Shown here: positions 8,319 through 13,687 of the stretch, piece by piece
Layout of the letters: each line of letters opens with the position of its first letter
Numbering within the stretch: position 1 is the first letter of the stretch
Assembly: GCA_030633285.1 (NCBI GenBank)
Contig: DAOVTC010000004.1
Span: forward strand, 1-13,687
DNA from: Flavobacteriaceae bacterium
GTDB taxonomy: Bacteria > Bacteroidota > Bacteroidia > Flavobacteriales > Flavobacteriaceae
Reading direction: 5' to 3'
DNA: 13,687 bases
Translations under genes and position numbers: made by a program
The notes under the pieces: generated by a model
Seen by the model: only the letters and a program-made list of their open reading frames with translations
Told to the model about the DNA's origin: nothing
Database searches by the model: none

Positions 8319-9149
8319 ATGAAACGAATATTAGTCCCTGTAGATTTTTCAAAAGAAGCTGAATACGCTGCAAAAGTAGCTGCCAATATTGCCAATAAAA
8401 CAGGAAGCGAAATTTATTTAGTACACATGTTAGAACTTCCTATTAATACTATTGACCCTGCAGAAATGAGTAGTATAAGAAGTGAACCCCAATCAATATA
8501 TTTTATGAAATTAGCTCATGAGAAGTTTAAAAATTTTATAAAATTACCTTTTTTTAAGGGAATAAAAATTGTTGAATCTCTTCAATTTCATTATGCTTTT
8601 ACAGGTATTATTAATGAAAGTGAAAAAAATAAAATTGATTTAATTGTAATGGGTTCACAAGGTGCATCAGGGTTACAAGAAATGTTTATTGGCTCAAATA
8701 CAGAAAAAGTAGTACGCCGTTCTGAAGTCCCTGTTCTAGTAGTAAAAAAAGACAAAAAAGATTTTACTGTAAACGACATGGTTTTTGCCTCTGATTATAA
8801 AAAAGAAAGTAAAAAAACTTTCCAAAATGTTATTAATTTTGCCAATTTATTTGATGCAAAAATTCACTTTTTATACGTAAACACCATTCATAATTTCAAT
8901 ACAACTAAAGCTATTGAAAAGAAAATGAAAAATTTTATTAAAGATTTTAAGATTTCAAAATATACTAAAACTATATATAATGATATTTCTATTGAAAAAG
9001 GAATTTTAAGTTTTTCAAGAGGAATAGATGCAGATTTAATTGCATTGAATACACATGGTCGTAGTGGTTTATCACAATTATTTAATGGTAGTGTAGGACA
9101 AGAATTAACAAATCATGCCATAAGACCTGTAATTACTTTTAAAATATAA
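8319..9149 (+). CDS. Universal stress protein with two UspA domains
   Basis: 276 codons, the usual length of tandem UspA proteins. Domain 1 covers about 1-144, with the first strand MKRILVPVDFS and the nucleotide-binding signature G112-S-Q-G115, nine residues, then G125-S126. Domain 2 covers about 150-276 and ends with THGRSGLSQLFNGSVGQEL; its signature has Asn244 where the first Gly is expected, while Gly247 and Gly257-Ser258 are kept. Both domains end in the typical PVLVV/PVITF strand. The family binds ATP or AMP and is linked to stress survival; the specific role here is unknown. The gene is divergent from the rimP operon across about 120 bp. I found no convincing TAnnTTTG box for it. It is followed by its own terminator. 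Confidence 0.93.
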   Translation: MKRILVPVDFSKEAEYAAKVAANIANKTGSEIYLVHMLELPINTIDPAEMSSIRSEPQSIYFMKLAHEKFKNFIKLPFFKGIKIVESLQFHYAFTGIINESEKNKIDLIVMGSQGASGLQEMFIGSNTEKVVRRSEVPVLVVKKDKKDFTVNDMVFASDYKKESKKTFQNVINFANLFDAKIHFLYVNTIHNFNTTKAIEKKMKNFIKDFKISKYTKTIYNDISIEKGILSFSRGIDADLIALNTHGRSGLSQLFNGSVGQELTNHAIRPVITFKI

Positions 9150-9176
9150 ATTGATAAAAAATTATTAATTAGTAAT

Positions 9177-9211
9177 AAACCGATTTGATTAATTTCATCT
9201 CGGTTTTTTTT
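9177..9211 (+). terminator. Intrinsic terminator after the universal stress protein gene
   Basis: AAACCGA (9177-9183) pairs with TCGGTTT (9200-9206). A smaller inner TGA/TCA stem can form, and a run of eight T follows the CGG (9204-9211). It lies 28 nt after the stop codon in the right orientation. Confidence 0.8.
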
Positions 9212-9261
9212 ATTTATTAATGTTACGTTAATAACCCAATATTATGCTAATTTTTTCGTTA

Positions 9262-9269
9262 TATATTTA
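9262..9269 (+). promoter_or_regulatory. Possible -7 element upstream of the 52-aa ORF
   Basis: TATATTTA is one base from the TAnnTTTG consensus and ends 19 nt before the ATG at 9289. No TTG lies at the expected -33 distance, so this is only a weak candidate. Confidence 0.25.
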
Positions 9270-9288
9270 ACAATAAATAACACAAAAA

Positions 9289-9447
9289 ATGAAATTTTTA
9301 GATTTACCTATCGAGCAAATTGAGTGGTTTTTATCTGAATTTAATGAGATTAAACGAAAAGCTAAAAAAAAAGAATATTTAGAAACTGTTGTATTATTAA
9401 ATTCTGGTAAGCTTATTGAAAATTTACTAAAAGAAGAAACTATTTAA
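9289..9447 (+). CDS. Hypothetical small protein, 52 aa
   Basis: I do not recognise this protein. The ATG at 9289 opens 52 codons to a TAA at 9445-9447. It is preceded by an A-rich leader (ACAAAAAATG), as is common for Bacteroidota genes that lack Shine-Dalgarno sites. The product starts MKFLDLPIEQIEWFLSEFNE, has a basic middle (KRKAKKKEY) and ends with a second probable helix (LIENLLKEETI). It is amphipathic, probably all helical, without signal peptide, membrane segment or cysteine. It lies alone between the terminator of the stress-protein gene and the convergent tRNA-Gln unit. It could be a real small protein or a chance ORF in AT-rich DNA; the start context and protein-like composition favour a real gene. 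Confidence 0.5.
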   Translation: MKFLDLPIEQIEWFLSEFNEIKRKAKKKEYLETVVLLNSGKLIENLLKEETI

Positions 9448-9497
9448 AACAACAAAAGTATTCATACTTTAGGGTTCGAATTCTAGTAAAGAACAAC

Positions 9498-9535
9498 AAA
9501 AAACCCACCACAAACACTTGATTTATAGTGGGTTT
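9498..9535 (-). terminator. Intrinsic terminator of the tRNA-Gln unit
   Basis: On the minus strand AAACCCAC (9535-9528) pairs with GTGGGTTT (9508-9501), giving 8 bp around a 19-nt loop. Three further T follow the arm, so the transcript ends in six consecutive T (9503-9498). It begins 15 nt after the 3' end of the tRNA. Confidence 0.8.
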
Positions 9536-9550
9536 ATCCCCTTTTAATTG

Positions 9551-9621
9551 TTGACCCACAAGGATTCGAACCTTGACTGACGATACCAAAAACCGGAGTG
9601 CTACCGTTACACCATGGGTCA
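9551..9621 (-). tRNA. tRNA-Gln, anticodon UUG
   Basis: A 71-nt cloverleaf. The acceptor arms TGACCCA (9621-9615) and TGGGTCA (9558-9552) pair over all 7 bp, with the weak U1-A72 pair typical of tRNA-Gln and discriminator A at 9551. The D-arm is GTGT/GCAC with loop AACGGTA, and the T-arm is CAAGG/CCTTG with loop TTCGAAT. The anticodon loop TTTTGGT places TTG at 9589-9587, which reads CAA/CAG glutamine codons. CCA is not encoded (ACAA follows the acceptor). The anticodon stem is imperfect: C27 faces U43 and G30 faces U40. It is transcribed alone from its own promoter and terminator. Confidence 0.95.
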
Positions 9622-9631
9622 ATTTCGGGTG

Positions 9632-9661
9632 CAAATTTAAAGCAAAGTTTTAATTCAGCAA
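9632..9661 (-). promoter_or_regulatory. Bacteroidota-type promoter for tRNA-Gln
   Basis: On the minus strand a TTG (9661-9659) is followed after exactly 19 bp by TAAATTTG (9639-9632), the consensus -33 and -7 elements. The spacing is identical to that of the rimP promoter. The -7 box ends 10 nt before the mature tRNA 5' end, so the leader should be only a few bases. Confidence 0.8.
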
Positions 9662-9734
9662 ACATTTTTCGAAATTTTTACTATTAAAAGTTATATTAAT
9701 ACTCTTACCTATCACTTTACGTTTTACTTCATGA

Positions 9735-9742
9735 TATATTTT
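9735..9742 (+). promoter_or_regulatory. Possible -7 element upstream of the DUF2723 gene
   Basis: TATATTTT resembles the TAnnTTTG box and lies 32 nt before the ATG at 9775. The expected TTG about 19 bp upstream is absent, so the call is weak. The rest of 9662-9774 shows nothing else I can name. Confidence 0.25.
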
Positions 9743-9774
9743 TAGTAAATTCGCCACAGTTTTAAATTGTAACT

Positions 9775-12700
9775 ATGTTTTCATTTGATTATAAAAAATA
9801 CAATACCATTTTAGGATGGATCGCTTTTTTAATTGCATTAATAACTTATACTTTAACTCTCGAACCAACAGTAAGCTACTGGGATTGTGGTGAGTATATA
9901 TCAACATCCGTAAAATTAGAAGTAGGCCATCCTCCAGGAGCCCCTTTATTTCAAATGTTAGGAGCATTTTTTGCAATGTTTACTTCCGATATCTCTCAAA
10001 TTGCTAAAATGGTAAACTTTATGTCTGCTTTAGCTAGTGCCTTTACTATTTTATTTTTATTTTGGACTATTACTGCTTTAGCCAAAAAAGTTGTTTTAAA
10101 AACTTCAAAAGAGCTTACAACAGGTAGTTCAATTGCAATTTTAGGCAGTGGGTTAGTAGGTGCTTTAGCTTATACTTTTTCTGATAGTTTTTGGTTTAGT
10201 GCAGTAGAGGCAGAAGTATATGCCATGTCATCTTTTTTAATGGCTTTACTGTTTTGGTTAGGACTACATTGGGAAGCAGAAATGGATAAACCCCGAGGCA
10301 ATAAATGGTTGCTTTTAATCAGTTTTATAGTGGGGCTTTCATTCGGTGTCCATATCTTGTCTTTGCTAGTAATTCCACCTATTGTTTTTATTTATATTTA
10401 TAAAAAATATCCAAATCTTAACACCAAACAATTTATTTTATCCAATATTATTTCTATACTGGTTTTAGCTTTTGTTTTTAAATTCTTATTTCCTTTTACA
10501 TTAAGATTTTTTAGTGTCTCCGAATTATTTTTTGTTAATAATATTGGATTACCATTCAATTCTGGAAGTATTATTGCAGGAATTGTTTTAGTCGCATTAT
10601 TTTATTTTGGATTAAAATACACACGCAAAAAAAATAAATTTACAATAAATCTTCTTTTATTATCTGTACTTTTTATCATGATAGGATTTTCATCATGGTT
10701 AATGTTACCTATAAGAGCAAATGCTAATACAACTATTAATGAAAATAATCCGTCAAGTGCACGTGAATTATTGGCTTACTACAATCGAGAACAATATGGT
10801 GATGCAAATGTTTTTTATGGTTCTTATTATTCTGAAACTGGGGAAAGAGATAAAGCAAATCCTTTTAGAGATTCTAAACCAAAATATGAAAAAGACGAAA
10901 AAGCCGGCAAATATATTATTGTAAATAATTATAAAGGTGAATTGCCAAATTACACAAATAAACACAAAGGAATTATCCCTCGTATGGTTGACCCAACACC
11001 TAGCGTTGTTCAAAATTACAAAGCTATAGCTGGAATTCCTCAAAAAAGTAAAAGACGACCTACTTTTGGTGAAAATTTGTCTTTTATGATACAATTTCAG
11101 TTTGGCTATATGTATGGAAGGTATTTTATGTGGAATTTTGTTGGTAGACAAGATGATATTCAAGGAAACTTAGATAACCATGGTAATTGGCTTAGTGGAA
11201 TAAATTTTATTGACACCATAAGATTAGGTTCGCAAAATAATTTACCGAGTGATATTAAAAATAACAAAGGAAGAAATGTCTATTTTTTCTTACCATTAAT
11301 TTTAGGATTAATTGGTTTGCTATATCATATTAAAAATGATAAAAATAATTTTTATGTTCTTTTATTGTTTTTTGCCTTTACAGGATTAGCCATTATTTTT
11401 TATACCAATCCAAAACCTTTTGAACCACGCGAAAGAGATTATGCTGTAGTTGGTTCTTTTTATGTTTTTGCCATATGGATTGGTTTTGGTGTTTTAGCAT
11501 TATATGAAAAATTTAAAGATAAATTCAAACCAAAACCCTTGGCAATTGCTATATCTGTAATTAGTTTATTGGCTGTACCAACTATTATGGCAAAAGAAAA
11601 TTGGGACGATCATGACCGTTCTGGTAAATTTTCTACTTTTAATAATGCAAAAGCTTATTTAGATTCTTGTCAAGAGAATGCCATTATGTTTACTATTGGT
11701 GATAATGATACTTTCCCGCTTTGGTATATGCAAGAAGTTGAAAATTATCGTACAGATATTAAATTAATCAATACCAGTTTGTTTGCTAAAGATTGGTATA
11801 TCGATCAACAAAAAAGAAAAACATATAAAGCTGATCCGATTCCATCACAATTAACACATAAACAATATCGTGAAGGTTCTTTAGATGTAGCCTATCATTA
11901 CCCTTATGCTTTTCCTCAATTTAAAGATTCTGTAATTGACATTAAATTTTTGATGCGTTGGATTGAAAGTGATGATCCAAGAACATCAATTGATTTTGAA
12001 GAAAATGGGCATCCTGAAAAAGTATATCCAACCAATAAAATCAGGTTAATGGTTGATAAAGATGCTGTACTTAAAAATGGAATAGTTGCTGCTAAAGATT
12101 CAGCATTGATAGTTCCTTATATTGATTTTGAAATTTCAGAAGCTGCTTTAGTAAAAAATAGGATATTAATGCTTGATATTTTAGCAAATAGCAATTGGGA
12201 ACGACCAATTTATTTTACCGGAGGAGCTCAAGCTGCTGAAGAATATATATGGCTTAAAGATTATTTACAATTAGACGGATTAGCTTATAAATTTGTACCT
12301 ATTAAAACTCCAATTAAAAATAAAAGCTTTATGGATATGGGTAGAATAGATACTGATACCATGTACGCTCATGTTAAAAAGTGGACTTTCAAAAATTCAA
12401 ATAGCAATATTTATGTTGATCCTGAGACTAGAAAAAATAGTATTTCATTTAGAAACAGCTTAGGTAGATTAGCTGATGAACTAATCAAAGAAGGTGAGTT
12501 TGATAAAGCAGAGGAGATTCTTGATATATCTGTTGAGAAAATGCCAATTGAAAAATATGGATATTATCGTTTGGTTATTGGCCATATTGAATCGTATTAC
12601 AAAATCAATAAACCAGAAAAAGCTAGAAAAATAGTTGATTTCTTAGTAAATAATTTCCAAGAAAAAATAACATACTATAGTGGATTGGATTCTAATGAAT

Positions 12701-12858
12701 TTTCTAGAAACTTTGGTGACTTAGAAGGTACACTGGATTTATATAGATATATAATAGCTACCTCTCAAGAATATGACAATGAAGAATATACGCAAATATT
12801 GAAAGATGAGTTTATGGCTTCTGTTACTTTATTAGAAGAAGTTTTAGAAGAAAAATAA
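9775..12858 (+). CDS. DUF2723 / GT117-family membrane protein (TMEM260-like predicted glycosyltransferase)
   Basis: 1027 codons, the usual length of the long Bacteroidota members. The N-terminal half is polytopic: a hydrophobic helix at about 12-28, then the family signature EPTVSYWDCGEY (30-41) with acidic Asp37 and Glu40, and GHPPGAPLFQML (51-62). More membrane segments follow at about 80-104, 117-136, 148-163, 178-207, 220-242, 264-281, 290-312, 503-518, 525-543, 557-577 and 587-602. The loop NPKPFEPRERDYAVVGSF (545-562) is a second conserved block. From about 605 the protein is soluble, with GDNDTFPLWYMQEV (642-655) and a helical, TPR-like tail (about 915-1027). Human TMEM260, of the same family, is a protein O-mannosyltransferase, so a GT-C-type lipid-linked sugar transferase acting across the inner membrane is likely; donor and acceptor cannot be read from sequence. 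The next gene starts directly at its stop codon. Confidence 0.9.
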   Translation: MFSFDYKKYNTILGWIAFLIALITYTLTLEPTVSYWDCGEYISTSVKLEVGHPPGAPLFQMLGAFFAMFTSDISQIAKMVNFMSALASAFTILFLFWTITALAKKVVLKTSKELTTGSSIAILGSGLVGALAYTFSDSFWFSAVEAEVYAMSSFLMALLFWLGLHWEAEMDKPRGNKWLLLISFIVGLSFGVHILSLLVIPPIVFIYIYKKYPNLNTKQFILSNIISILVLAFVFKFLFPFTLRFFSVSELFFVNNIGLPFNSGSIIAGIVLVALFYFGLKYTRKKNKFTINLLLLSVLFIMIGFSSWLMLPIRANANTTINENNPSSARELLAYYNREQYGDANVFYGSYYSETGERDKANPFRDSKPKYEKDEKAGKYIIVNNYKGELPNYTNKHKGIIPRMVDPTPSVVQNYKAIAGIPQKSKRRPTFGENLSFMIQFQFGYMYGRYFMWNFVGRQDDIQGNLDNHGNWLSGINFIDTIRLGSQNNLPSDIKNNKGRNVYFFLPLILGLIGLLYHIKNDKNNFYVLLLFFAFTGLAIIFYTNPKPFEPRERDYAVVGSFYVFAIWIGFGVLALYEKFKDKFKPKPLAIAISVISLLAVPTIMAKENWDDHDRSGKFSTFNNAKAYLDSCQENAIMFTIGDNDTFPLWYMQEVENYRTDIKLINTSLFAKDWYIDQQKRKTYKADPIPSQLTHKQYREGSLDVAYHYPYAFPQFKDSVIDIKFLMRWIESDDPRTSIDFEENGHPEKVYPTNKIRLMVDKDAVLKNGIVAAKDSALIVPYIDFEISEAALVKNRILMLDILANSNWERPIYFTGGAQAAEEYIWLKDYLQLDGLAYKFVPIKTPIKNKSFMDMGRIDTDTMYAHVKKWTFKNSNSNIYVDPETRKNSISFRNSLGRLADELIKEGEFDKAEEILDISVEKMPIEKYGYYRLVIGHIESYYKINKPEKARKIVDFLVNNFQEKITYYSGLDSNEFSRNFGDLEGTLDLYRYIIATSQEYDNEEYTQILKDEFMASVTLLEEVLEEK

Positions 12859-13545
12859 ATGAAATATTATTTTGCAAAAACACCAATAATTATTCAAAAA
12901 TATTTTGATAATTATACATGGAAAATTGCAACTGATAAAAAGGAAATCTATCTCACTTTTGATGATGGTCCTATTCCTGAAATCACAACGTGGGTTTTAC
13001 AAACTTTAGCAAAATTTAATGCCAAAGCTACCTTTTTTTGTATTGGAGATAATATATCAAAATATCCAGATATTTTTAAAGAAATCATTAATCAAAACCA
13101 TGCCATTGGTAATCATACATTTAATCATTTGCAGGGTTGGAAAACGAATACCTACGAGTATCTGCAAAATATTGAAAAAACTAAAAATTTAATTAAAAGA
13201 CTAAAGATAGAAGACCAAAGACCAAAGACCGATGTAAAACCACCATCAAACAACAAACAACTAGTGACTAATTTATTTCGCCCACCTTATGGGAAGATAA
13301 GTTCAAAACAATCTAAAACATTAATCAATAAAGGTTATGAAATTATAATGTGGGATGTTTTGAGTGGCGATTTTGATCAAAATCTTAATAAAGAAAGCTG
13401 CTTACAAAATGTTACTAAAAATGTAAATAATGGAAGTATTATTGTTTTCCATGACAGTGAAAAAGCTTTTAAAAACTTAGAATATACACTACCAAAAACA
13501 TTAGAATATTTTACTAAAAAAGGATATATTTTTAAAACTTTGTGA
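12859..13545 (+). CDS. Polysaccharide deacetylase family protein (NodB domain)
   Basis: 228 codons. The ATG follows the TAA of the DUF2723 gene without a gap, suggesting one transcript and coupled translation. NodB motifs are complete: TFDDGP (33-38) with catalytic-base Asp35 and metal-binding Asp36; the metal-binding pair His86 and His90 in HTFNH; RPPYG (141-145); the MWDVLSGDFD region (164-173); and IIVFHDS (194-200) with His198. The family removes N- or O-acetyl groups from peptidoglycan, chitin or other polysaccharides using a divalent metal. No signal peptide is evident: the N terminus (MKYYFAKTPIIIQKYF) is only mildly hydrophobic, so the location is unclear. Residues about 113-139 are an Arg/Lys/Pro/Asn-rich stretch between NLI and FRPPYG, encoded by a period-7 repeat tract; this looks like an insertion between conserved motifs. 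Confidence 0.92.
   Translation: MKYYFAKTPIIIQKYFDNYTWKIATDKKEIYLTFDDGPIPEITTWVLQTLAKFNAKATFFCIGDNISKYPDIFKEIINQNHAIGNHTFNHLQGWKTNTYEYLQNIEKTKNLIKRLKIEDQRPKTDVKPPSNNKQLVTNLFRPPYGKISSKQSKTLINKGYEIIMWDVLSGDFDQNLNKESCLQNVTKNVNNGSIIVFHDSEKAFKNLEYTLPKTLEYFTKKGYIFKTL
13196..13230 (+). repeat. Five period-7 units (AAAGACC type) inside the deacetylase gene
   Basis: Five consecutive heptamers run from 13196 to 13230. Four begin AAAG and one GAAG; the last three end ACC, and the last two are exactly AAAGACC. A second low-complexity stretch, rich in CAA and ending ACTAGTGACTA, follows at 13247-13270. Both lie in the segment between NodB motifs 2 and 3. Confidence 0.85.
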
Positions 13546-13567
13546 GCTTAGGCAATAAGCAAAAATC

Positions 13568-13602
13568 CTTCTTACTCCTTTTCACTTTAATCTTTTTACT
13601 TT
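13568..13602 (-). repeat. Five degenerate period-7 units (AAAGNNN) between convergent genes
   Basis: Read on the minus strand, five heptamers run from 13602 to 13568. Four start AAAG (AAAGTAA, AAAGATT, AAAGTGA, AAAGGAG) and the last starts TAAG. The array begins one base after the stop codon of the thioredoxin-like gene. It has the same period and AAAG anchor as the array at 13196-13230, in the opposite orientation. A 5-bp hairpin (GCTTA, loop GGCAA, TAAGC; 13546-13560) lies between this array and the deacetylase stop codon; no clear terminator is visible for either gene. Confidence 0.65.
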
Positions 13603-13603
13603 A

Positions 13604-13687
13604 TCACACATACTGCTGTACCAAACTAATTAAAGTATTTGCATCTTGATGACCAGTTTGACGCCATTTCATTTCACCATCTTTGTA
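13604..13687 (-). CDS. Probable thioredoxin-family protein, C-terminal fragment only
   Basis: The minus strand is open from the window edge to a TGA at 13606-13604, giving 27 residues: YKDGEMKWRQTGHQDANTLI followed by SLVQQYV. The pattern 'x-K-[DN]-G-[EK]-x-x-W-R-x-x-G' followed by an amphipathic helix is that of the last beta-hairpin and C-terminal helix of thioredoxin folds. The CxxC active site would lie outside the window, so the subfamily and redox activity cannot be judged. The gene converges on the deacetylase gene. Confidence 0.6.
   Translation of the reverse strand, partial: YKDGEMKWRQTGHQDANTLISLVQQYV

Noticed and set aside
9470..9486. GGTTCGAAT next to a possible T-arm, suggesting a tRNA fragment or attachment-site remnant
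   Set aside because: The flanking stem has only one Watson-Crick pair plus wobbles, the core TTCGAA is palindromic, and no integrase or second repeat of the tRNA 3' end is present.
9440..9634. Minus-strand ORF of 64 codons
   Set aside because: It runs through the tRNA-Gln gene and its terminator, and the product resembles no protein.
10768..11163. 131-codon minus-strand ORF inside the DUF2723 gene
   Set aside because: It is antisense to a conserved coding region, has no promoter or start context, and has an Ile/Phe-rich shadow composition.
1..13687. CRISPR array, transposon, prophage, toxin-antitoxin or biosynthetic cluster
   Set aside because: I saw no regularly spaced repeats, terminal inverted repeats, transposase, recombinase or paired small genes; all large frames are accounted for by housekeeping or envelope proteins.

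Overview
The window looks like chromosomal DNA from a low-GC member of the Bacteroidota, most likely family Flavobacteriaceae (genus not resolved). The evidence is an AT-rich composition (about 30% GC by eye), intergenic promoters of the Bacteroidota type (TTG, 19 bp, TAnnTTTG) in place of the usual -35/-10 boxes, A-rich leaders without Shine-Dalgarno boxes, and typical flavobacterial versions of IF2, NusA, RimP and the DUF2723 membrane protein. It is mostly a housekeeping and cell-envelope region. I see no phage, transposon, CRISPR array or defence locus.

Layout: (1) 1-3505, plus strand: the 3' part of a subtilisin-like S8 serine protease, then a secreted M1-family zinc metallopeptidase. A perfect 19-bp inverted repeat separates them, and it shows that the M1 start is at 1670 rather than the upstream ATG at 1628. 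(2) 3521-8255, minus strand: the operon rimP-nusA-infB (ribosome maturation, transcription elongation, translation initiation). It has a clear promoter at 8226-8255 and a terminator-like hairpin in its leader (8171-8194). It ends at a bidirectional terminator (3521-3552) shared with the convergent M1 gene. (3) 8319-9447, plus strand: a tandem-domain universal stress protein with its own terminator, then a 52-codon small ORF of unknown function. (4) 9498-9661, minus strand: a tRNA-Gln(UUG) unit with promoter, tRNA and terminator. (5) 9775-13545, plus strand: a large DUF2723/GT117 polytopic membrane protein abutting a NodB-type polysaccharide deacetylase (stop TAA immediately followed by ATG), probably co-transcribed and acting on envelope glycans or glycoproteins. 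(6) 13604-13687, minus strand: the last 27 codons of a probable thioredoxin-family protein.

The most unusual signals are small. Two period-7 arrays of AAAGNNN units lie 340 bp apart on opposite strands; one sits in frame inside the deacetylase gene and the other lies directly after the thioredoxin-like stop codon. The other notable signals are the leader hairpin of the rimP operon, in-frame duplications in the lysine/glutamate-rich N-terminal region of IF2, an anticodon-stem mismatch in tRNA-Gln, and the unidentified 52-aa ORF. I did not find a convincing new multi-gene system.
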